NCBI GenBank assembly: GCA_020627425.1
Contig: JAHKXX010000305.1
Span: forward strand, 1-13,447
Origin: a bacterium
GTDB taxonomy: Bacteria; Bacillota; Clostridia; Oscillospirales; Acutalibacteraceae
DNA: 13,447 nucleotides
Direction of reading: 5' to 3'
Shown here piece by piece: positions 1 through 5,548 of the stretch. The translations under genes were made by a program, and so were the position numbers. Each line of letters opens with the position of its first letter. The stretch's first letter is position 1. The notes below the pieces were generated by a model. It was given only the letters and a program-made list of their open reading frames with translations, did no database searches and was not told the DNA's origin.

Positions 1-304
1 CCTTGTAACCATTCATCTCTTCAAATGCAGTAATAGCCTCAGTATAATTTCCTGCTTCCATCAAAGAAACTGCGTTCCCATATTTACACTCTTCTATCTG
101 CGTCACACTATCCTTATAGCCATTCATCGCTTCAAATGCAGTAATAGCCTCAGTATAATTTCCTGCTTTCATCAAAGAAACTGCGTTCCCATATTTACAC
201 TCTTCTATCTGCGTCACACTATCCTTATAGCCATTCATCGCTTCAAATGCGGCTATTGCTTCGTCATACCTGCCTTCATTATAAAGATTTATCGCCGCAT
301 TGTA
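1..304 (-). repeat. 111-bp tandem repeat coding for 37-aa TPR-like units
   Basis: Period is exactly 111 bp. Units lie at 194-304 and 83-193, with a partial unit at 1-82 cut by the window edge. Each encodes a 37-residue helical unit of the form 'YgnAvsLmeaGnYteAI', then 'tAFEaMNGYKDSV', then 'TQIEECK'. The two left units are almost identical in DNA, while the unit nearest the membrane segment has diverged ('YNAAINLYNEGRYDEAI'). This suggests recent duplication or slippage outward from an older unit. The array continues outside the window, so copy number is unknown. Confidence 0.9.
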
Positions 305-2002
305 CTTGCTTTCAGGTATGATAACCGTTACCAGCACGATGGCAAATGCAACACAAACCACAGTAATTGTCGTTATTATTGCAATGATCTTTTTCCGCTT
401 CTTTGCGGCTTTTGCGGCGGCAATTTGTTTTTGTTCTTCCTTTGTCTTTATTTCTTCAATTGTAATCCGGCAGGTATTGATCAGCTCGTCTGCATCTCTC
501 CAATCGGTAATCTTGCGGAATTCTACAATAGCTGCTTCACAGTCGCTTACCGTATTTTTATTCATCATGGAACGTGCTGAGCTGTAAATCTCGTCCTTAC
601 GGTAAATCTCCGCTTTTTCAAGACACTCCTTCGCAAGCGCATCAGAGTCCTTGAAGCCCGGTATCGTTTTGAATATATCTGCTGCTTCTTTGCATTCTTT
701 CTCGCTTCTTGCAGTTTTCTTCGCGTTGACAGCGCTGTTGTATATGCCTGTAAGACGGGCTTCTTCATTACGCTCTTTTATATATTTAATACACCCCTGC
801 ATTTCCGATTTAAACTTGTCGTCACCGTACCGCATGATCTTCTTATAATTGCTGCTGCCATCAAACGGCTCTGCACAGTTCTTCAGATTCTCACGCTTTC
901 TTACCTTCAGCTCCGCCATCAGCTTTCCAAGATAAGCCATGGCGTTTTCTGGGTCAAGGTCAAGCACCTTTTCGCTGTATTCGTTAGCACTTGTCCAGTC
1001 GCCGTCCTCAAGAAAAATAAAAACACGCTTTAATAGTGAATTAACTGTCGGGTTGACAGACGGGGCATCAGTACTTACTGGTACTTTTGCAGCCGCATGC
1101 TTCGGCTCGTCCTTGACAATGACCTTCTTGATACCGCGCACAATATCATTGATAAAGCCGATCTTGCCCATATCCTGCGCCTGCAAATGCGCAAACTCCT
1201 CCGGCAGCTCGTAAGCGTCCATATTCTTATAGCAGGGGATAAGCAGCTTTATGCGGTCTTTCTTCATCATTTTGAGGAAACGTGACCACTCATTCTTGAC
1301 CCACACAGCATTAAAATACTCGGGCTTTGTGCCGATAGCAAGCATGACCTTTGCACTGTTCAGAGCCGCAAAAATGCAAGGCTAATAGGCGGAACCCAAT
1401 TTATCCTCGAGGGTTATCGCAGCATAGAACACCTTGAAGCCCTCGTTTGTCAGCTGATAGTAAATATCATTGGCAATAGCGCTGTCGGGGGTGCGGCTGC
1501 CGTTGTCGCTCTCCTTGTAGCAGATGAAAACGTCGTAAGGCTCCTCCTTTGCTGAAAGGGCAAGTATCTCCTTTTGCAGGCGGTCGATCTCCCTTGCCTC
1601 GCGCTCGTAAATATCACGCTGAACGGAATCGGCGCAGCGCAGAGCCTCCTTATAATCATCGTCCGCGATTATGAAATCAAAGGACGTTCTGTGACAGGTT
1701 GGTATGCGCTTGAAGGTGGCGGGGTCCTCAACGTATTCAATGCCGAATTTGCAAAGGATAAGTCCCCAGTGAGCCTCAGGCTCATCGGGCGAATTCTGGA
1801 TTATCTTTTCGTAGAGCTGCTCCGCCTTGTCGAATTCGCTCTTCATGCGCAGGATATTCGCGCGGTTGAAAAGCGCCTGGATATTTTCGTCCTTCTGGCT
1901 GGGGACAGTCTGGGTCGTACCGCAGTATTCGCACTCGCAGACCTTCATACCCTCGCTGATCTCCAGAGAGCCGCCGCACATCTTACACTTAAAAACTGAC
2001 AT
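1..2002 (-). pseudogene. Membrane TIR-domain protein with zinc ribbon and 37-aa repeats, interrupted by TAG; runs off the left edge
   Basis: One minus-strand frame is open from ATG 2000-2002 to base 2, except for a TAG at 1382-1384. The 5' part (206 aa) has a zinc ribbon (C6xxC9, C24xxC27), helices with 'YEKIIQNSPDEPEAHWGL' (about 40-150) and a TIR start ('YDVFICYKESD' near 156, 'GFKVFYAAITLEDKLGSAY'). Beyond the stop the same frame finishes the TIR ('PCIFAALNSAKVMLAIGTKP', 'AVWVKNEWSRFL', 'LPEEFAHLQAQDM'), then helical repeats, a basic KKRKK, one membrane segment (about 536-562) and tandem 37-aa TPR-like repeats. Related TIR proteins, as I recall them, read 'LEDKLG.AYEP', so GAG to TAG is the likely lesion. 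E238 of 'VKNEW' is the candidate NADase glutamate by analogy with SARM1 E642, and it lies past the stop. Many bacterial TIR domains cleave NAD+. Basic residues before the helix predict a cytoplasmic TIR and outside repeats. RBS GGAGGG lies 6 nt before ATG. Intact expression would need readthrough, or the TAG is a sequence error. Confidence 0.85.
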
Positions 2003-2060
2003 AACATTCCCTCCGATATTTATTTTGATAAAGACACGCGCCTTATTATATTCACTTTAT

Positions 2061-2089
2061 ATTGTAATACATTTGTAGTGTGAATGCAA
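2061..2089 (-). promoter_or_regulatory. Sigma-70-type promoter for the TIR gene
   Basis: On the minus strand TTGCAT (2084-2089), a 17-nt spacer and TACAAT (2061-2066) lie about 60 bp upstream of the ATG at 2002. A second -10-like TATAAT lies at 2045-2050 without a clear -35. No start site is proven. Confidence 0.5.
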
Positions 2090-2198
2090 GTATATTTTAC
2101 AATTCTTTGCAAAATGTTGATAAAATCAATAGACTTTGACCAAAATCATCCAAATTTTGATCTTCATCGTTTAACCTTTAACTCCGCAATCCTGACCA

Positions 2199-2254
2199 AC
2201 TCCACACTCCTAACTCCACACTCCTCACTCCTACCCCATCACTCCCAACTCCAA
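2199..2254. repeat. Phase-locked heptanucleotide tandem repeat (ACTCCNN)8
   Basis: ACTCC begins at 2199, 2206, 2213, 2220, 2227, 2241 and 2248, exactly every 7 bp. The unit at 2234 is degenerate (CCCCATC). An out-of-phase ACTCC lies at 2181. The strand is strongly biased (almost no G). It sits in the intergenic gap between the TIR promoter and the terminator of the next minus-strand gene. No function is evident; such heptamer arrays in gaps resemble the short tandemly repeated repetitive sequences known from other bacteria. Confidence 0.8.
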
Positions 2255-2256
2255 AC

Positions 2257-2291
2257 AAAAAAAGACCTCCGGCTTTTTGATCACCGGAGGT
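2257..2291 (-). terminator. Rho-independent terminator of the 2373-3023 membrane protein gene
   Basis: A perfect 8-bp stem, ACCTCCGG (2265-2272) with CCGGAGGT (2284-2291), encloses an 11-nt loop. On the minus strand it is followed within one base by a run of seven T (2257-2263). It lies about 80 bp past the stop of the minus-strand gene. On the plus strand the tail is AT-rich but not a T run, so minus is the functional direction. Confidence 0.75.
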
Positions 2292-2372
2292 AATAATTTT
2301 ATGTGTTTTTTTGTGTTGCAGAGGTTTATGACGGTTTTATACGGCTTTTATTATTTCCCGATTTGATAGCTG

Positions 2373-3023
2373 TTACTCATTAAGCATATTCTTTGCCCTT
2401 GAAAGCAATACAAGGTAAAGAATATATCTTACTATCTCAAGAACCACTGCAAGACAAGCAAGACCAATAATAATAACCTCGCCCAAATACAGCGGAAGGA
2501 AGATCGAGAACAACCTTGCAACAAGCGAAAGAACACCTATACCAATAATTGTCTTTAACAGAGTACCCGAGGTAGCTATTACCTTTTGATCATTGAGCGT
2601 AAATGCCATACGCGAAATGCCCAAAACGACAAGAATAGAGGTAATAAATCCAAAAAGACCATTAACAGTGTTGGCAAGATTGTTCCAGAACCAGTCGTTG
2701 GAAAAGATCCCGGCAACAACAGAAACTGCTATACTTATGATTGTAAGCCAGATAACGCCTCTGAAAAAGGACTCATCGCGGGCAGTCTGGATAAAACCTA
2801 TGATCTTCAGAATAAATGCAATAATACCAAAAACAGCAGTAAAAGCTGCAAGGCTAAGAATAGTTATCGCCAAGACATCAGCTGTAAAACCGTTGATTAT
2901 CATGCTGTCAGAATACAGAACACCTAAAACAGCAATCGCACCTCCGGTCAACACGGTGATGAGCTGAAGAATTTCAGCTGTAAAGATTTTACTGATACCT
3001 TTTGCGGCATTTGGAAATCTCAT
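2373..3023 (-). CDS. Six-helix integral membrane protein of unknown function (216 aa)
   Basis: The protein is almost entirely hydrophobic, with about six predicted membrane helices (approximately 19-37, 50-78, 88-107, 118-137, 155-178 and 181-207) and short basic or acidic loops. The N-terminus 'MRFPNAAKGISKIF' is an amphipathic cytoplasmic lead-in. No cleavable signal peptide, catalytic motif or ATP-binding motif is visible, and I do not recognise a named family. The start ATG follows AAGGAG by 11 nt and lies about 43 bp downstream of a near-consensus promoter. It is transcribed alone: promoter upstream, strong terminator downstream. The frame is intact, unlike several neighbours. Confidence 0.85.
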   Translation of the reverse strand: MRFPNAAKGISKIFTAEILQLITVLTGGAIAVLGVLYSDSMIINGFTADVLAITILSLAAFTAVFGIIAFILKIIGFIQTARDESFFRGVIWLTIISIAVSVVAGIFSNDWFWNNLANTVNGLFGFITSILVVLGISRMAFTLNDQKVIATSGTLLKTIIGIGVLSLVARLFSIFLPLYLGEVIIIGLACLAVVLEIVRYILYLVLLSRAKNMLNE

Positions 3024-3065
3024 GTTTTAAACAACTCCTTATATTTATTATTTGATTACAGTCGC

Positions 3066-3094
3066 ATTATATCATAATGCACCCCAAAAATCAA
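3066..3094 (-). promoter_or_regulatory. Near-consensus sigma-70-type promoter for the 216-aa membrane protein
   Basis: On the minus strand TTGATT (3089-3094) and TATAAT (3066-3071) are separated by exactly 17 nt. The ATG is at 3023, giving a leader of roughly 35 nt that includes the AAGGAG site. Repeat copy A begins a few bases upstream of the -35 box. Confidence 0.7.
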
Positions 3095-3106
3095 CACTAA
3101 CCGTCC

Positions 3107-3359
3107 GGCGTGCCGCTGGTGTCAATTAGCGCACTCGGTTTGGTTGTGTTCTCTACTTATTGGCACGCGTACGAGTTTGGTTTATTATACCTCTCCTTCC
3201 GCGCCACGCGCTCGAAGGAAGTGCCCTTGGGGTACCGCACAGGGCGGTGCTTGACGCTGGTTTGGAGTGGAGGCAAAAAAATAGTCTCTTCTACTTGGTG
3301 TACCACATTAAATTACGTTACTTACACCTGTTTTAAAACTCCCGGAAATATTTTACACT
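3107..3359 (+). repeat. Dispersed repeat family, copy A
   Basis: The best-conserved core is 3160-3359, from TTGGCACGCGTAC to AAATATTTTACAC. The same 200-bp core lies inverted at 4842-5042, with roughly nine of ten positions identical by eye. The first 50 bp (3107-3159) match the outer part of the other copies only weakly. The core contains 'TTTATTATACCTCTCCTTCCGCG' split by no indels and 'GTGCCCTTGGGGTACCGCAC', conserved in both copies. Short open frames cross it, but an indel in an A run breaks the shared frame in copy B, so a protein product is not supported. No transposase is present; a non-autonomous mobile or REP-like element is the best guess. Confidence 0.75.
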
Positions 3360-3416
3360 AACGCGGATGACAGCGGCAGCGTGACGTGTATGGATTTTTG
3401 ATAATATTGGCGTAGT

Positions 3417-3606
3417 GGCAGCGTGACACTGCACCCTATTTCGCGCAATCTAATTGGTATTACCCCTACCATATTGGCACGCATACGAGCTTATTTTATT
3501 GTCCCTCTTAGTCTGCACCACGGCGCGGAAACAGAGGTATAATAAACCCAATTTGTATGCGTGCCAACAAGTCAGAGGTAACACCGACTACAGTGCGCGA
3601 AGTGAC
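3417..3606. repeat. Dispersed repeat family, palindromic short copy C
   Basis: This copy starts with GGCAGCGTGACACTGCACCC (3417-3436), matching the outer arm of copy B, then TTTCGCGCA. It carries TTGGCACGCATAC at 3474-3486 and its inverse GTATGCGTGCCAA at 3555-3567. The inverted arms extend imperfectly for about 35 bp around a loop of about 20 nt. Outside the arms, TGCGCGAAGTGAC (about 3594-3606) partly mirrors the left flank. It lacks the 200-bp interior of copies A and B, so it looks like a terminal-repeat-only derivative. Its right end is about 45 bp upstream of the tRNA promoter. Confidence 0.7.
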
Positions 3607-3651
3607 CGCGAAGGCACTCCGCCTGTTTTTAAAACTTTTTTTAAAAAAGTG

Positions 3652-3680
3652 TTGACAATAACAATACTCTGTGATAGAAT
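3652..3680 (+). promoter_or_regulatory. Strong promoter of the tRNA-Gly gene
   Basis: TTGACA (3652-3657), a 17-nt spacer and TAGAAT (3675-3680) lie about 38 bp upstream of the tRNA 5' end. A perfect palindrome, ACTTTTTT-T-AAAAAAGT (3634-3650), abuts the -35 box and is placed like an A/T-tract UP element. Alternatively it could end transcription entering from the left. Confidence 0.8.
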
Positions 3681-3718
3681 ATAAAAGTCGTCAGGAGGAC
3701 GGCAAAAGAATAAAACAT

Positions 3719-3794
3719 GCGGATGTAGCTCATCTGGTAGAGCGCAACCTTGCCAAGGTTGAGGTAGCGAGTTCGAGCCTCGTCATCCGCTCCA
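3719..3794 (+). tRNA. tRNA-Gly (anticodon GCC)
   Basis: The acceptor stem GCGGATG (3719-3725) pairs with CATCCGC (3784-3790), followed by discriminator T and an encoded CCA (3792-3794). The anticodon stem CAACC/GGTTG encloses the loop TTGCCAA, giving anticodon GCC, which reads GGC and GGT. The D-arm contains 'AGCTCATCTGGTAGAGC' and the T-arm 'GAGTTCGAGCCTC'. It is a single-gene unit with its own promoter and terminator. The 3' end shows no duplicated attachment sequence or integrase, so it is not visibly in use as an integration site. Confidence 0.97.
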
Positions 3795-3799
3795 TTTTT

Positions 3800-3835
3800 A
3801 TAAAAGGTATAGTTTTCTATACCTTTTATTTTTTT
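3800..3835 (+). terminator. Rho-independent terminator of the tRNA-Gly gene
   Basis: A perfect 13-bp stem, ATAAAAGGTATAG (3800-3812) with CTATACCTTTTAT (3817-3829), encloses a TTTT loop. A T-rich tail runs to 3835. It begins six bases after the CCA end. Confidence 0.9.
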
Positions 3836-3862
3836 GCGCCTTTACATGATTAAGCCCCTGTT

Positions 3863-4027
3863 CTATGGGAGCAAATAAACATCCACCCCATATTGCCGTA
3901 GTATAGGTATTACGGTGTGATCAATGTTGTTACCTGCTTTTCCAAGTTCAACAACATGCCATATTTTTTTGAAAGTCCGGAGAAAAGGCAGAAGAAAAAC
4001 AAAAGTATTCGTTCTTCTTCTGCCTGA
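3863..4027 (-). other. Possible gene remnant without a start codon
   Basis: A minus-strand frame is open for 54 codons between TAA (4028-4030) and TAG (3863-3865) and has no ATG. Its second half reads like real protein: 'KKIWHVVELGKAGNNIDH' followed by 'TVIPILRQYGVDVYL', with well-mixed codons. I do not recognise a family. It overlaps the hairpin at 3986-4025, so it cannot be a working gene. It may be debris of an older gene, or chance. An 8-bp inverted repeat (ATGTTGTT 3924-3931, AACAACAT 3950-3957) lies inside it, followed by T7 at 3964-3970. Confidence 0.25.
3981..4025 (-). terminator. Rho-independent terminator of the decayed minus-strand gene pair
   Basis: The stem AGGCAGAAGAA (3986-3996) with TTCTTCTGCCT (4015-4025) is perfect over 11 bp, with an 18-nt loop. 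On the minus strand it leads into TTTTCT. It lies just beyond the end of the small ORF at 4035-4163, which fits a terminator for that pair. The T run is short, so efficiency is uncertain. Confidence 0.6.
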
Positions 4028-4034
4028 TTAACCC

Positions 4035-4163
4035 TTACTCAATATCTCGGCGTTTCGTATCTGCTTTCTTCATCGTCAAGCGGATCGGAGGTTGTAAGTA
4101 CGTCCTCGGCTTAAAACTCGATAATACAAATTCAGCCTGTTCGTATTTTTCTTTTTCAATCAT
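4035..4163 (-). pseudogene. Small peptide gene (about 41 aa) with a probable -1 frameshift
   Basis: ATG 4161-4163 has a very strong site, AAGGAGG, 5 nt upstream and overlapping the stop of the preceding gene, so the two were translated as a unit. The present frame gives 42 aa: 'MIEKEKYEQAEFVLSSFKP', then a basic tail ending 'KRRDIE'. Around 4105-4107 a shift to the neighbouring frame gives 'EDVLTTSDPLDDEESRYE' and ends at TGA 4039-4041. This acidic tail with a 'VLTTSDPLD' pattern is typical of small uncharacterised peptides next to surface-protein or peptide-export genes in Clostridia, as I recall them. Loss of one C in 'CC(C)GAG' would explain the shift. The family has no function I can name. 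The frameshift is inferred from reading-frame quality, not from an alignment. Confidence 0.55.
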
Positions 4164-4173
4164 GTTGTCCTCC

Positions 4174-4713
4174 TTATCTGCCAAAGTAGGTATTTGCCGC
4201 CTGATTGTACCAATAGAGTGCGGTAACAAGGTTCCACATCGTTGTGCCCTCGCTTTCATATTGCAGAACGCGCTTTGCGTAATGCATAGAGGAATACTTA
4301 TACTCGTTCGTGCCGATTTTCAGCGTATAATCGGCGTCTAGGTCAGCGGCAGCGACGTCCTTGATCTCAAAGTAGATCTCACCGTTTTTCTCTTTGTACT
4401 GAACAAGCACGCCGTCAATGGTAATAGCGTTCTTCACCAAATCGAACTTGTCCTGATCGACGATCTTGTAATAGTGACTGATCAGGGTCGTTGTTCGGCA
4501 TACCAGCATAGAGCCTTTATACTCCAGACCGTAAGCGGCAAGATTCTCGGTCATATCGGTATCGGTCGCATGAATATCGTCGGGGCTGATTGCTGTGAGC
4601 GCGTCCAAGCTTGTATCGGCAGGATGCTCCGTATCAACCTCAAACTGCGCTTGCGTCGTTGCGCCGTATAGATGCAATTCTGCAATACCCGGAGCAGGAT
4701 CGGTAAATAACAT
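4174..4713 (-). pseudogene. 3' remnant (179 codons) of a secreted surface-protein gene
   Basis: The frame starts at an ATG with no ribosome-binding site and no signal peptide, directly after an in-frame TGA at 4714-4716. Its first residues, 'LFTDPAPGIAELHLYGATT', read as the middle of a domain. It is rich in Asp, Thr and Tyr, with beta-rich text such as 'YTLKIGTNEYKYSSMHYAK'. It ends 'NLVTALYWYNQAANTYFGR', which resembles the conserved C-terminus of large Ruminococcus extracellular proteins. The natural start, signal peptide and upstream domains are missing. About 130 bp upstream lies repeat copy B, so an insertion or rearrangement there may have removed the 5' part. Its stop overlaps the RBS of the small peptide gene. 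Treating it as a short intact gene is possible but unlikely. Confidence 0.65.
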
Positions 4714-4841
4714 TCATGAATCTGAAAACTAAACAAGATAACTGAATCCGTGAAACTCAAAAATGCAATATACCTGAAGCTGTGATTACAATCAAAAAAC
4801 AATTCGAAAAACATTTCCTCGTCGCACCAAAATGTGTAGTT

Positions 4842-5101
4842 GGTGTAAAATATTTCTGGGAGTTTTAAAACAGGTGTAAGTAACGTTATTTAATGTGGCA
4901 CACCAAGTAGAAGAGACAATTTTTTTCGCCTGCACTCCAAACCAGCGTAAAGCGCCGCCATGTGCGGTACCCCAAGGGCACTTCCTTCGGGCGTGCGGCG
5001 CGGAAGGAGAGGTATAATAAACCAAGTTTGTACGCGTGCCAACAAGGTAGGCAGCAATAAAAACTCAAGTGCGCGAAATAGGGCGCAGCGTCACGCTGCC
5101 C
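4842..5101 (-). repeat. Dispersed repeat family, copy B (inverted relative to A)
   Basis: The core 4842-5042 is the reverse complement of 3160-3359, with about 17 differences over 200 bp by eye. It continues outward through TGCGCGAAATAGGGCGCAGC (about 5070-5089) to a GGGCAGCGTGAC end at about 5101, an arm shared with copy C. A one-base indel in an A run, relative to copy A, breaks the small frame that crosses both. It lies between the truncated surface-protein gene and the promoter of the 100-aa membrane protein. The stretch 4714-4841 to its left holds no recognisable gene. Confidence 0.75.
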
Positions 5102-5115
5102 GTAAGCATTAATGC

Positions 5116-5144
5116 TGGAAAAAGTCCTCAATTTGTGTTATAAT
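5116..5144 (+). promoter_or_regulatory. Probable promoter for the 5225-6766 operon
   Basis: TGGAAA (5116-5121), a 17-nt spacer and a perfect TATAAT (5139-5144) start just outside repeat copy B. The -35 box matches four of six consensus positions. The leader to the ATG at 5225 would be about 73 nt. Confidence 0.55.
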
Positions 5145-5224
5145 TGATACAAAGTTTTGCTCTTTCTTGTTTTTACGGATTCAGGGGACAATCAATAGCT
5201 TACAGAATATGTCGGAGTGTGATT

Positions 5225-5527
5225 ATGGAATACGGTTTTTCGATTTTGATGGCTGCTTTCTCTGTAGCATTGTTGATATATGCAGGTTTGATGGCGCTGT
5301 TCAAGAATTATAGAATGATTCCGCTCAGAGCGAGGGTATCTTTCAAGCCGAAGAATGAAAAGAAGTATATGATACAGCTTGCAAAGGTGATCGCGCTTAC
5401 GACGATATCGCCGGCACTGAGTGCATTATTAGGATTGTGGAATCCTTTTGTGGGGTTGATCGTTCTGATACTTGCCGCGATATTCTTTATTTCGCTCGGC
5501 ACAAAGGTTATGAAAAATGTTAAATAG
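5225..5527 (+). CDS. Small membrane protein of unknown function (100 aa)
   Basis: I chose ATG 5225 because GGAG (5214-5217) lies 7 nt upstream; an in-frame ATG at 5144 lies in the promoter and has no RBS. The protein has an N-terminal helix ('FSILMAAFSVALLIYAGLMA'), a basic loop ('RARVSFKPKNEKKYM') and one or two further helices ('LAKVIALTTISPALSALLGL', 'FVGLIVLILAAIFFISL'). No signal cleavage site or catalytic motif is visible. It ends 21 bp before the next start, so it probably shares its transcript with the PLP enzyme. I do not recognise the family. Confidence 0.8.
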   Translation: MEYGFSILMAAFSVALLIYAGLMALFKNYRMIPLRARVSFKPKNEKKYMIQLAKVIALTTISPALSALLGLWNPFVGLIVLILAAIFFISLGTKVMKNVK

Positions 5528-5548
5528 AAGAAAACGGAGAACATAGTT

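Noticed and set aside
1..304. CRISPR-like regular repeats at the left edge
   Set aside because: The 111-bp period is whole-unit and in frame, without spacers. It encodes 37-residue protein repeats in the minus-strand gene.
1574..1999. A 141-codon plus-strand open frame opposite the TIR gene
   Set aside because: It mirrors the coding strand that carries the zinc ribbon and TIR motifs; no start signal.
3110..3361. Small protein encoded by repeat copy A ('FRATRSKEVPLGYRTG')
   Set aside because: The matching frame in copy B is broken by a one-base indel, and no ribosome-binding site precedes either. Similarity is at DNA level.
3719..3794. tRNA-Gly as an attachment site for an integrated element
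   Set aside because: No repeated copy of the tRNA 3' end is seen in the window, and there is no integrase gene.
3671..3853. Plus-strand open frame across the tRNA gene
   Set aside because: It covers the tRNA, its terminator and the promoter -10 box; this is chance.
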